This document shows positions 26,271-34,456 of a stretch of 45,019 nt of DNA, one piece after another. Source of the DNA: a bacterium (GTDB lineage: Bacteria > Bacillota_A > Clostridia > Lachnospirales > Lachnospiraceae). The stretch covers positions 1 through 45,019 of the forward strand of contig SFQZ01000014.1 of assembly GCA_004562915.1 (NCBI GenBank), written 5' to 3'. The stretch's first letter is position 1. Each line of letters opens with the position of its first letter. Made by a program: the position numbers and the translations under genes. The notes under the pieces are model-generated. The model was not told the DNA's origin and did not search any database. It saw only the letters and a program-made list of their open reading frames with translations.

Positions 26271-27569
26271 CAGTCCCAACACATCCGGCAGCCACATGGA
26301 CAGACCCGGAACAAAGGTAACCAGGAGAAGTCCTGCTACAATTACAAGGAAGAACGGTACCAGTTTTTTCATTACATCCTCAACCGGAAGATGGGCAGTA
26401 CTGCATCCTACAAATAATACGCTTCCAACCGGAGGAGTGATGGTTCCGATCGCCAGGTTCATAATCATCATGATACCAAACTGAATCGGACTCATGCCCA
26501 GAGCCGTAACAACCGGCAGGAAAATCGGAGTGAAAATCAACAGTGCCGGAGCCATGTCCATGAAGGTCCCTACAATCAGAAGAATGAGATTGATGACCAG
26601 TAAGATCACGATCTTATTGTCGGAAATTCCAAGCATCAAAGTGCTGATGGCCTGAGGCAGTCCTGTAAAGGACAGTACAAAGCTCAGAACCGATGATGCA
26701 CCGATGATCAGCATGACGATGGTAGTCATAACTGCTGTATCTGTCAGAATTCCCATAATCTGTGACGGCTTGATGCTTCGATATACACATACAGACAGGA
26801 TGAACGCGTATACAACTGCCACACCGGATGCTTCTGTCGGAGTAAAGTAGCCGGACAGGATACCTCCGATAATAATCACGATCAGGAAAAGGCTGGGGAT
26901 TGCTTCCCACACGGTTTTCAATACAATTGACACCGTTACTTTTTCACTTTTAATCACATAACCATGTTTCTTACTATATATTAACGCTACTACCATACAA
27001 AGACCAGCCCACAGAAGTCCCGGAATCCATCCTGCCATCAGCAGAGCTGCTACAGAAATTCCACCTGCTGCGGTAGAATAAATAATCGGAGCTGTAGTCG
27101 GCGGAATCAGCTGTCCTACAGGTGCGGATGCAATATTTACAGCCGCAGAAAATGTTTCATCATAACCATGTTCTTTTTCCAGCGGATTCATTACACCACC
27201 GATTGCGGTTGCCGCTGCAATACCTGAACCGGAGATGGAACCAAACATAGCATTACCTGCAACATTAGTCAGTGCCAGTGAACCGGGAACCCGTCCCAGT
27301 ATCAGAAGCGCCAGGTTAATCAGCCGTCTGGCGATACCGCCGCTGCTCATGAGAAGACCTGCCAGAATAAAGAATGGCACTGCCAGCAGCGAAAAGCTGT
27401 CGATACCGCCCACCAGTTTCTGTGCTGAAATGAACATTCCAAAGCTTGGGCTTAAAAACATAATAATTGTAACCAATGCTGAACTGATAATACTAAACGA
27501 TACCGGAACACCGTACGCCAGCAATAAAAAGAACACAACCACAAGTACAATCGCTGCCTGAATTTCCAT
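26265..27569 (-). CDS. TRAP transporter large membrane subunit (DctM)
   Basis: The 434-residue protein has about 12-14 hydrophobic segments and family signatures (FFILAGLLMSSGGIARRL, GNAMFGSISGSGIAAATAIGG, PPTTAPIIYSTAAGGISVAAL, GTITPPVGSVLFVGC). It forms the transport core of a sodium-driven tripartite importer. Its start directly abuts the DctQ stop. Its stop overlaps the convergent AraC gene by 6 bp, so no room is left for a terminator between them. The adjacent GH105 gene suggests unsaturated uronates as cargo. Confidence 0.93.
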   Translation of the reverse strand: MEIQAAIVLVVVFFLLLAYGVPVSFSIISSALVTIIMFLSPSFGMFISAQKLVGGIDSFSLLAVPFFILAGLLMSSGGIARRLINLALLILGRVPGSLALTNVAGNAMFGSISGSGIAAATAIGGVMNPLEKEHGYDETFSAAVNIASAPVGQLIPPTTAPIIYSTAAGGISVAALLMAGWIPGLLWAGLCMVVALIYSKKHGYVIKSEKVTVSIVLKTVWEAIPSLFLIVIIIGGILSGYFTPTEASGVAVVYAFILSVCVYRSIKPSQIMGILTDTAVMTTIVMLIIGASSVLSFVLSFTGLPQAISTLMLGISDNKIVILLVINLILLIVGTFMDMAPALLIFTPIFLPVVTALGMSPIQFGIMMIMNLAIGTITPPVGSVLFVGCSTAHLPVEDVMKKLVPFFLVIVAGLLLVTFVPGLSMWLPDVLGLL

Positions 27570-28037
27570 TTATTTTACCTCCTTCCATTTTTTCAGATGT
27601 CCTGCCAGACGATATACACCATAAACGATCATCAGTACACCGCCAATCGGAACACCTGCATAATACATTTCCATCGGCATATGCATAGCCGGCGATATCT
27701 GACCTGCAGAGTTCATCGTCACCATCCAGCCTCCTGCAATCATAACAAACGCACTTAATGCTATGATGAGGATTTCTGTGAAAATACTGACCATTAATTT
27801 CCCTTTCTCACTTAAAGATTTCGTCAGCAGGTTGATAGACAAGTGGCGATCTTTTCCATACGCATACGGAACTCCCATCATCGTCGTCCAAATCAACATA
27901 TAACGTAAAAATTCTTCTGTATATTTACTTGGGTTATTCAATATAAAACGAGTGAATACCTGCCAGAAACAGCCGAGTACCATCATTGCAACCATCAAAC
28001 CCAGGATCTTTTCAAGAATCTTATCCAATACTTTCAT
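27570..28037 (-). CDS. TRAP transporter small membrane subunit (DctQ)
   Basis: The 155-residue protein has four membrane helices and the family pattern FWQVFTRFILNNPSKYTEEFLRYMLIWTTMMG followed by the charged GKDRHLSINLL loop; this stretch spans about residues 24-73. DctQ scaffolds DctM and docks the binding protein. It lies 16 bp downstream of dctP and abuts dctM, so the three form one operon. Confidence 0.93.
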   Translation of the reverse strand: MKVLDKILEKILGLMVAMMVLGCFWQVFTRFILNNPSKYTEEFLRYMLIWTTMMGVPYAYGKDRHLSINLLTKSLSEKGKLMVSIFTEILIIALSAFVMIAGGWMVTMNSAGQISPAMHMPMEMYYAGVPIGGVLMIVYGVYRLAGHLKKWKEVK

Positions 28038-28053
28038 CTGGTTCTCCCTCTCC

Positions 28054-29076
28054 TTATTTTACGTATTTCTGTATATCATCGTAAAGTGCTTTATATGCTT
28101 CGCCTCTTGCACAATACTCTTCGTGAATCGGCTGTACCGCTTCGATAAATGCGGTCTTATCAATATCACGGTAAATGGTTACCCCATGTGTCTCTGCCTC
28201 TGCAATTGCCTCTTCCATCATACCGTTATAGAGACTTTTAAAATTCTCATTAGCTTTTTGAATCGAAGAAACCAGAAGTTCTTTCTGACCGTCAGTCAGA
28301 CGATCCCAGGTCTTTGTGCTGATGATATAAATATCCGGTGAATACTGGTGCTCTGTATATGTATAAGCTTTTACCAGATCCTGGTGTCCGTCTACCGTCA
28401 ATACCAGTTCTGTGTTCTCAGCACCATCCACAATACCCTGCTGCAAAGCACTGTAAGTCTCTCCGCCGGCCATCGGCACCGGAGATCCACCCATCAGTTC
28501 AATCATATCCATGGAAGTAGAACTCGGCATAGAACGAATCTTTTTACCTTTCAATACAGAAGGATCTGTACATGGTATATCTTCTTTCAGATAAAAGTTT
28601 CTTGAACCATTCGCATAATATCCGATTGCAATATATCCGTCATCTGCTGTGGACATAAACAGTTCTTTGATTTTTTCACTGTTTTCGCATGCATCATAAT
28701 AATGCTGCTGACTTTGAAACAAATATGGTACTGCAAAGATGGAATATTCATCTTTAAACTGTCCCAAAGTATTGGAACTGACTTTTGCCATATCCAAAAC
28801 ACCGGCTTTTACCATCTCTACTTCCTCTTTTTCTGTTCCCAATACACCGCTGGCGTAGATAGATACTTCCAGATTCTGATCGGAATCTTCTGCCACAAAC
28901 TCTGAAATCTTAGCAATCGAATCTGCGATCTCTGATCCCTTAGCCTGGTTATGAGCCAGTCTGATTTGTACAGTATCGTTTGAAGAAGTCCCTGTCACAG
29001 CAAAAAAAGTTGAACCCACTACAACGACGTTGATGACAGTTGCGGCGATCCCAACCGCCTTTTTCCAACTTTTCAT
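28054..29076 (-). CDS. TRAP transporter solute-binding protein (DctP)
   Basis: The 340-residue binding protein starts with a hydrophobic export segment (about 8-30) with no lipobox cysteine, so it may be held as an uncleaved signal-anchor. The DctP core shows VQIRLAHNQAKGSEIA, VSIYASGVLGTEKEEVEMVKAG, FAVPYLFQS and GKKIRSMPS. Arg181 is in the place that normally pairs with the substrate carboxylate, so the cargo is an acid such as a uronate. It begins the dctP-dctQ-dctM operon. Confidence 0.93.
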   Translation of the reverse strand: MKSWKKAVGIAATVINVVVVGSTFFAVTGTSSNDTVQIRLAHNQAKGSEIADSIAKISEFVAEDSDQNLEVSIYASGVLGTEKEEVEMVKAGVLDMAKVSSNTLGQFKDEYSIFAVPYLFQSQQHYYDACENSEKIKELFMSTADDGYIAIGYYANGSRNFYLKEDIPCTDPSVLKGKKIRSMPSSTSMDMIELMGGSPVPMAGGETYSALQQGIVDGAENTELVLTVDGHQDLVKAYTYTEHQYSPDIYIISTKTWDRLTDGQKELLVSSIQKANENFKSLYNGMMEEAIAEAETHGVTIYRDIDKTAFIEAVQPIHEEYCARGEAYKALYDDIQKYVK

Positions 29077-29479
29077 TATTTTGATCTCCTTTTCTTTTGT
29101 GCTATTTATACAATTTTACCGGTTATAATTGTGTAATATGCAACATTATTTTCTTATTTCCATGCATGAATCATAAGTCTTTATGCATTTAATATAGCAT
29201 ATTAATTGAAGCAATTCTTCTTCATAATTGACACAAATACAGGATTTTCAAACTATATTGAACTGTTTTTCTGCAGTATTTTTTCTTCCGGAAATAATTC
29301 TTCCACTTTTTAAAACTACGCAATTTATTGATGACTTTACTTTCACCTGGTGTTAAAATAAACAAGAAAGATTGTGCTACAAAAACATGGGGTTGAAACT
29401 CCAAAACGAAACAAAAAGAGAAGGAAATCGGAATTTTCGAATTTCCGAGATTTTGCTTTTAAAGAAATGAGGTATATGT
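29077..29479. promoter_or_regulatory. Intergenic region of the TRAP operon and DUF1292 gene
   Basis: This 403-bp AT-rich gap separates two divergent genes. A near-palindrome at 29110-29132 (ACAATTTTACCGGTTATAATTGT, arms ACAATTTT and ATAATTGT around ACCGGT, halves 8 and 9 bases) lies about 35-55 bases upstream of the dctP start and is a candidate operator. I see no confident -10/-35 pair, no structured RNA and no small gene in the rest. Confidence 0.35.
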
Positions 29480-29770
29480 ATGTTACGACCAACCGATCCA
29501 AGATACAAAAAACAGGATACAATCACTCTGGAACTGGATGACGGAAGTGAACTGGAATGTGTAGTTGTCACCACATTCATAGTAGAGGGGAAACAGTATA
29601 TTTCTCTTCTTCCCATGAATGATGATGGTTCAGTAGATGATGATGCAGATGTTTATTTCTATACCTACGAAGGTCAGGGAGATGAAGGAGATATTCTCGG
29701 CAATATTGAAGACGATGAAGAATTTGAAATGGTATCCAGCTATTTCGAATCTATGCTGAATATGGACTGA
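29480..29770 (+). CDS. DUF1292 family protein
   Basis: A 96-residue acidic protein of the DUF1292 family found widely in Firmicutes. It starts with DTITLELDDGSELECVVVTTF, has a central IVEGKQYISLLP strand typical of the family, and ends in an Asp/Glu-rich tail (GNIEDDEEFEMVSSYFESM). Cytoplasmic, function unknown; in other genomes it is often near genes for RNA metabolism. It stands alone here and is followed by a terminator. Confidence 0.85.
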   Translation: MLRPTDPRYKKQDTITLELDDGSELECVVVTTFIVEGKQYISLLPMNDDGSVDDDADVYFYTYEGQGDEGDILGNIEDDEEFEMVSSYFESMLNMD

Positions 29771-29904
29771 TGCTTCTATCTTATAATCTTTTATTTCGTC
29801 ATCGATATAGAAAACATTCCATGAGCTATCCGCCGGAGATGGTATGCATTGGCCGAAACATCAATAATATCACCGGTGCCTTCATGATAAGACCAAAAAT
29901 CCCC

Positions 29905-29963
29905 CAAAAAATCCTGTAGAAAATCATATGCTGAAAATCATAGATTTCTATAGGATCTTTTTA
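29905..29963. terminator. Bidirectional terminator between DUF1292 and CobW-like genes
   Basis: ATCCTGTAGAAAATC at 29911-29925 pairs with GATTTCTATAGGAT at 29943-29956, flanked by an A-run and a T-run, between genes that converge on it. Confidence 0.75.
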
Positions 29964-30008
29964 TCTTTGTATATTGGGCTTAAATATAGGCATGAGCAAA
30001 CAGCTTCT

Positions 30009-30929
30009 TCACTCAACCTTTTCCACCACTTCCGGGTACCATTCCATTGCTTTTTTTATTGCCCGTTTTACAGGCATTCCGGATTCTGATAAAACCACCA
30101 GAAGATTTTCTCTTTCCAAATCTCCCTCATCATATCTGGAAATCTCCAGCATATTTCCCACTGCACTCACCAGATAAATGCAATCTCCTGTCCGGACGAA
30201 CCCTTTGATTCGGAATGTATCATCCATGATCATTTTCAGGAAATTCTGCAATTCTCCCGTATTTACTTCCTTTCGGATATGAAGAAGGTATTTACGCAGT
30301 GTAATATCCGCTGTCTGAAACAGCTCTGCTTCCTGCTCCTCTTCCTGCACCTGCATTTTTTCAAACCATTCTCTTTGAATCTGCCCATAGGTTGTCTCAT
30401 AAAGCTGCAGGTCAGGTCTCTGACTGCCCAGAGTTTCCCGCACTTTTAAAATCTGTTCCTGTGAAACCAGGTCTACCTTATTCAACAAAACCAGATCACT
30501 GACATTCAGCTGTTTTTTCACCACAGATGCCGTTTCATACACTTTCAGAAACTGCTTTGCATCCACAAGGCATATGCATCCCATATATAGTACATCCGAA
30601 AATTTATCAGTCTGATTCAGGATTTTTTTTACATTGGTCGGATCGGAAAGCCCGGAGGCTTCCACAATGATCACATCCGGCGACTGTGCCAGTGTTTTTT
30701 GCAGAATCTCCTCAAACTTATCCAGCCGACAGGAACAGAAAATAGAACCGTTATTGATCTCATCCAGCGCAATACCCAGATTACGCATCAGTTCCCCATC
30801 AATGCCTTCTTTCCCGAATTCATTCACAATAATATGCATACGGCTTTCCCGAAACAGCTGCACAAACTGTTTTAAAAACGTTGTTTTTCCGGCTCCCAGA
30901 AACCCGGTGATCAGATACAGCCTGCTCAT
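30009..30929 (-). CDS. CobW-type GTPase / metallochaperone with altered CxCC motif
   Basis: The 306-residue protein has the G3E GTPase core: P-loop GFLGAGKTT (about 9-17), Walker B-like VIIVEASGLSDP, NKVD (about 150-153), and a C-terminal CobW domain (about 210-300). The metal motif, normally CxCC, reads FCSCR, so one cysteine is replaced by Arg. Such proteins deliver zinc, cobalt or other metals to client enzymes, and some sit with corrinoid methyltransferases. Its ATG 30929 overlaps the TGA of the UroD-thioredoxin gene by one base; a GTG three bases upstream is the alternative. No separate ribosome site is visible, so translation is coupled. The client is probably the upstream gene product. 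Confidence 0.88.
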   Translation of the reverse strand: MSRLYLITGFLGAGKTTFLKQFVQLFRESRMHIIVNEFGKEGIDGELMRNLGIALDEINNGSIFCSCRLDKFEEILQKTLAQSPDVIIVEASGLSDPTNVKKILNQTDKFSDVLYMGCICLVDAKQFLKVYETASVVKKQLNVSDLVLLNKVDLVSQEQILKVRETLGSQRPDLQLYETTYGQIQREWFEKMQVQEEEQEAELFQTADITLRKYLLHIRKEVNTGELQNFLKMIMDDTFRIKGFVRTGDCIYLVSAVGNMLEISRYDEGDLERENLLVVLSESGMPVKRAIKKAMEWYPEVVEKVE

Positions 30930-32290
30930 CACATTACTTCACGGATTGCTGCTTCCAGTTCTTCTTTTGCAGGTACAAGGGAACGGAATTTCAGTTTACC
31001 GTTGACATAAAGAGACGGAAGATTCGGTACACCCATCTTTTTACATCTTGCAATATTTTCTTTTTCCGTAAATTTGTATTCCACCATATCGATCGCATCG
31101 CCAAATGTGGCTTTTGCCTCATTTGCTGCTCCCATCATGTAGGTACAAGCGGCACAGGTAGCAGAATCCAGCGTAAATACTTCCACCAATGGTTTTTCCA
31201 GATGCTCATAATCCGGAAGTTCTACTTCAATATCATCGTCCTCAGCCACATAGTTTTTCAGCATCTCACGCACAGAATCTGTCTCATACATTGCCTGAGC
31301 CACACCGATTGCATTTTCCACCGGTACAGCATACGGCATATCACAGCCCGGTGCCAGAATAAAATTCGTCTTATCTTCCATGCTGTCCAAAAGGTCCACA
31401 ACAAATTTCATATTATCCTGCTGATTTCCGTGAAGCATAATCGTTGTAAGAGGAATATTTCCGCCGATGGTAATATTATATTGATCGGTAATTTTCTTTG
31501 CTGCCAGAATATCCACATTTTCATCGATAGAAATAGCATCCGGACAGGTCTTGCACATTACCTCGATATTTCTTGTAGCATCTCCGCATACAAAGAAAGA
31601 AGACAAAGCGCCCAGCTCACGAATATGGGCAAACAGTTCAGAAAATGGTTTATGCATGAACTGCTCAAAATGATTGGAGGAAATCTGTGAGATCAGCGGA
31701 TCCACCACTGCGATCACATCCATTCCTGCTTCAATATAGTATTCTGCCATTTTTTTCGAGATTGCGCAGCAGTATGCAAGAAATTCTTCCACTGCTTCTT
31801 CATCATCATACATATCCATAAAAATGTTATTGCCGCGCAGATGAGTTGCCAGTGTAAATGGTCCACAGATCAGTCCGTACAGAGCTGTTGTATCTCCTAC
31901 TGCTTCTTTCATACGTTTCATAACCCGCAGGATCATCGGGATACGTCCGGACTCTTTGGTAGGAATCGTACAATAACATGGTGTCTCCAGTTCCTCTTCG
32001 TCCTCCAGAGGATGTTTGGATACAGACGGCGGAGCATCCTTCGCCCAGGTCAGTTCACAGCCAAGACATTCTGCCTCAACCTGAAGGTCAAAGATCACCG
32101 GCTGACCGGATGGTCTGTACAGTTTGTTTACTTCCATCAGGGAATCAAATAATTTATCCTCATCCCGGAGAACTTCTGTTGCGGTATAGCCCAGCAGACG
32201 GCCTGCATGTACTCCCGCAAATGGTACCCACGGTACCTGGTCTGTTTTTTCATGATGCAATACTTTGATCAATGTCTCTTTCGGTGTCAT
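30929..32290 (-). CDS. UroD/MtaA-like methyltransferase fused to a thioredoxin domain
   Basis: The 453-residue protein has two domains. Residues about 1-345 match the uroporphyrinogen-decarboxylase superfamily as used by methylcobamide:thiol methyltransferases (TPKETLIKVLHHEKTDQVPW, ALYGLICGPFTLATHL, ISIDENVD, GGNIP, ILAPGCDMP). Of the zinc ligands of MtaA/MtbA, the two cysteines are kept (C235, C316), but the His of the HxC motif is Phe233. Residues about 366-453 are thioredoxin-like: VEVFTLDSATCAACTYM with C379-A-A-C382, and the cis-proline loop VPNLPSLYVNGK (Pro425). Plain heme-pathway UroD lacks such an extension. It is coupled to a CobW gene and lies after a radical SAM gene; no corrinoid protein gene is seen nearby. 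Confidence 0.88.
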   Translation of the reverse strand: MTPKETLIKVLHHEKTDQVPWVPFAGVHAGRLLGYTATEVLRDEDKLFDSLMEVNKLYRPSGQPVIFDLQVEAECLGCELTWAKDAPPSVSKHPLEDEEELETPCYCTIPTKESGRIPMILRVMKRMKEAVGDTTALYGLICGPFTLATHLRGNNIFMDMYDDEEAVEEFLAYCCAISKKMAEYYIEAGMDVIAVVDPLISQISSNHFEQFMHKPFSELFAHIRELGALSSFFVCGDATRNIEVMCKTCPDAISIDENVDILAAKKITDQYNITIGGNIPLTTIMLHGNQQDNMKFVVDLLDSMEDKTNFILAPGCDMPYAVPVENAIGVAQAMYETDSVREMLKNYVAEDDDIEVELPDYEHLEKPLVEVFTLDSATCAACTYMMGAANEAKATFGDAIDMVEYKFTEKENIARCKKMGVPNLPSLYVNGKLKFRSLVPAKEELEAAIREVM

Positions 32291-32335
32291 AATTCATTCC
32301 TCTCTTTCATAAATTCAAGTACGTCTCGGCATACT

Positions 32336-32395
32336 TGCTGCGAGGTGCGCGTCATGCTTTGCATGACACGATACATCTGCGCGCCTCCGCAATCC
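32336..32395. repeat. Palindromic intergenic element upstream of the UroD-thioredoxin gene
   Basis: TTGCTGCGAGGTGCGCG at about 32336-32352 pairs with CGCGCCTCCGCAA at about 32380-32392 with small bulges, enclosing the hairpin GTCATGC-TTT-GCATGAC at 32351-32367. It lies in the 227-bp gap between the radical SAM and UroD genes. It looks like a repeat element or folded RNA leader. Confidence 0.6.
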
Positions 32396-32405
32396 GCCGG
32401 AAGCT

Positions 32406-32495
32406 TTATCCTGGAAGGAGATTGGACTCCCACCAAGACTAAATTGTCACAACTCATCACATATAGAGGTGGAGTCCAATCTCCTTTCAAGATAA
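32406..32495. repeat. 25-bp inverted repeat, MITE-like or large RNA hairpin
   Basis: The left arm 32406-32430 and right arm 32471-32495 are inverted copies differing at two positions (TTATCCTGGAAGGAGATTGG versus TTATCTTGAAAGGAGATTGG when read in the same sense), with a 40-base centre. The size and symmetry fit a tiny non-autonomous insertion (MITE) or a long hairpin. It sits in the messenger between the radical SAM and UroD genes, so it could part the two. Confidence 0.65.
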
Positions 32496-32517
32496 ATATT
32501 TTCAACTATCAGGCTTC

Positions 32518-33504
32518 TTACCTGCTATATCCTGCCTGCTTCAGCATATCTCTCATTGCTTCGATGGAGCTTCCTCTGTTCTGTTCCGTGTCCGCTGCAC
32601 AGTCTCTCGGATTGATTCCTATTTCTGCATATAACTGGTTCACACCAGCCAGCAAGGCCATCTGTTTCGGTTCATGTACATTCATCGATTTTTTCGGTCG
32701 TGTCACCAGACGGGTAACTGCCACGATTTTTGTCAGTTCCAAATCGGTAATTTCTCCTTTTTCATACAAAGGAGTTCCGGGAACACAGACCCTCTTCATA
32801 CATGCCATAACATTTACATTGTATCTTCTCGCCCTTAACATCTCATCCGCCATCTGTTCGTATGTATGCTCCGGTCCTATAGGCTCTACACAGTAGATCA
32901 GTTCCAGCCCTGCCTCCTGGATCGCATCAAGAGTTCGCTCCCTCTGTTCCACAGGAAGGCTCGTATCGATTCCTTCATTCAATCTTACTATGTGATATGC
33001 CCCTGTAAATCCGGCTTCTTTCAGTTTTTTTGCTCCTGTTTCATCGAAATCTCCGATATTGGCAATGAACATGGTGTTTTCCGGGAGCAGCTTCTTTACT
33101 TCCCTTGAGATTTCAAGATATTTCTCAAAATCATAATCCGCTGTCGTCATAAGAAACAGCGCATCCACGCCCTCTTCCACTGCCCGTTTTGTCTCTTCCA
33201 GGACTTCCTTCCTGGTTTTTTCCGTCTCTTTTTCCACAACAAAATTGTTATAGGCCAGCGAACAGAACTTACAATTTCCGGGACAAGGGGAACTGTTCAG
33301 ACCAATCTGCGCAAACACATACCCCTTATCGCCGTATTCTTTTCGGGATAATTCGTTTGCTTTGGCAAGAAGCGTATAAAAACCTTCTGAATAATTATCG
33401 ATACACAGCAGCGTCACCGCATCTTCCCGGGTGAGAAGTTCATTCGAGTCAACTTTAGATAAAATTTTTATAATATCTGCTTCACATATATCTTTCTGAT
33501 ACAT
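32518..33504 (-). CDS. BioB-like radical SAM protein of unknown substrate
   Basis: The 328-residue protein has the radical SAM motif C74-x3-C78-x2-C81 (SPCPGNCKFCSLAYNNF). The rest resembles the biotin synthase/HydE/PylB-like group: an N-terminal helical region (ADIIKILSKVDSNELLTREDAVTLL), a core with FIANIGDFDE and YHIVRLNEGID, and a C-terminal part (GVNQLYAEIGINPRDCAADT) like the BATS region. It is too unlike biotin synthase to be called that. GGGAGGT precedes ATG 33504. Position upstream of the UroD-thioredoxin and CobW genes suggests a shared pathway, though the inverted repeat between could separate transcripts. The reaction is unknown. Confidence 0.8.
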   Translation of the reverse strand: MYQKDICEADIIKILSKVDSNELLTREDAVTLLCIDNYSEGFYTLLAKANELSRKEYGDKGYVFAQIGLNSSPCPGNCKFCSLAYNNFVVEKETEKTRKEVLEETKRAVEEGVDALFLMTTADYDFEKYLEISREVKKLLPENTMFIANIGDFDETGAKKLKEAGFTGAYHIVRLNEGIDTSLPVEQRERTLDAIQEAGLELIYCVEPIGPEHTYEQMADEMLRARRYNVNVMACMKRVCVPGTPLYEKGEITDLELTKIVAVTRLVTRPKKSMNVHEPKQMALLAGVNQLYAEIGINPRDCAADTEQNRGSSIEAMRDMLKQAGYSR

Positions 33505-33549
33505 ATCTTTACCTCCCATTGAATTCAATTATAATGTAGGGATCAAAAG

Positions 33550-33638
33550 TAATTGCGGATTGTTCCGCTGCAAGCAGCTCCCGCTTCTCCACTCTGCTTC
33601 GGTCCGTGCCAAACGGATGTCCACTGGACATCCGGCAC
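33550..33638. repeat. Cluster of small palindromes upstream of the radical SAM gene
   Basis: GCGGATTGTTCCGC, GCTGC/GCAGC and a two-part hairpin (GTGCC 33606-33610 with GGCAC 33634-33638; GGATGTCCA 33615-33623 with TGGACATCC 33625-33633) follow one another. The compact arrangement of several hairpins in a gap with no gene matches the style of the elements near 17.8 and 32.3 kb. An intergenic repeat is likely. Confidence 0.55.
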
Positions 33639-33727
33639 TGTAATCATAATATTGCATTTCCGTTTTCTTTTTTAGGAATTTTTTTAGATTTTCTGTAATA
33701 ATTGCAGGTCTTTTCAAAATAAAAACA

Positions 33728-33753
33728 AGAAGTCTCTGAAACGAAACTTCTTG
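33728..33753 (-). terminator. Terminator after the DUF3786 gene
   Basis: CAAGAAGT pairs with ACTTCTTG around a loop of about ten bases; on the minus strand TTTTTATTTT follows. It ends the DUF3786 message, so that gene is not in one operon with the radical SAM gene. Confidence 0.75.
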
Positions 33754-33793
33754 TATCAGATACGATCACATAATGAATCGCATTTTTATTGTT

Positions 33794-34444
33794 TTATCGG
33801 CCGCAAAGCAACAAGCTATCCGCTTCTGCTTCTTCCACAAGCCGTCTGACGATATGTGACATCACATACCAGAGTGTCTCAAAATGCATGTACTGCAATG
33901 TGTTTTCATCCCATAAAAACTGTATCTCTGCTTCAAAATCTTCATCCGAGTTCCAGAACTGAAAAATCACCGGCAGAAATGGAAACACCTGGATCCGGTA
34001 TGCTACATCTCCTTTGCCCGCCGGAACCCCTCCCAACTTTCTGCATGCTTCAGACAGCTTGTCTGTCTCTTTATCAAAATATATCTTTTCCTTTTGAAAA
34101 GAACCGTCTCCCGGATGGCCGACACTCGTCTTCACAATTCCCTTCAAACTGTTCGTGAGACAATACTTCCCTGAAAGACTGCAATTTTCCTTTGCATAAC
34201 AGAGAATATCGTAGATGGACATGGCTTCATCGTAACCGGCCTCTTTTTTTAGCAGCGCACCTGCTGCACATCTTTCCACAAGACCACTGGTACGATCAAT
34301 ACGATATAACTGACTCACAAATGTCAGATACAATGATTCCTCATCATGTTCCAGATGATATTTCCGGATCATGGTCTCCTGATCATACTGCAAAAACTGC
34401 CGTGCTGTTTTCTTTTTCGTAATTTCATAATTTGATTCTTTCAT
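33794..34444 (-). CDS. DUF3786 family protein
   Basis: The 216-residue protein fits the DUF3786 family of strict anaerobes: an N-terminal helical part, IYDILCYAKENC, a GGVPAGKGDVAYRIQVFPFLPVIFQFW core (about residues 138-165) and the closing FLWDENTLQYMHFETLWYVMSHIVRRL pattern (about 175-203). Function is unknown; members have been noted near corrinoid or methyltransferase genes. It starts 12 bp after the coiled-coil gene and may be cotranscribed with it. A terminator separates it from the radical SAM gene. Confidence 0.7.
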   Translation of the reverse strand: MKESNYEITKKKTARQFLQYDQETMIRKYHLEHDEESLYLTFVSQLYRIDRTSGLVERCAAGALLKKEAGYDEAMSIYDILCYAKENCSLSGKYCLTNSLKGIVKTSVGHPGDGSFQKEKIYFDKETDKLSEACRKLGGVPAGKGDVAYRIQVFPFLPVIFQFWNSDEDFEAEIQFLWDENTLQYMHFETLWYVMSHIVRRLVEEAEADSLLLCGR

Positions 34445-34456
34445 ATCTTTCCACCA

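Noticed and set aside
30929..32290. Reading the UroD-like gene as hemE of heme biosynthesis
   Set aside because: The fused thioredoxin domain, kept methyltransferase-type cysteines (C235, C316) and CobW partner, with no other heme genes nearby, fit the methyltransferase branch better.
32287..32505. 72-codon frame on the minus strand between the radical SAM and UroD genes
   Set aside because: It spans both palindromic elements, is explained by them, and shows no family resemblance.
33529..33717. 62-codon frame upstream of the radical SAM gene
   Set aside because: It runs through the hairpin cluster and ends in the promoter region; repeat-derived.
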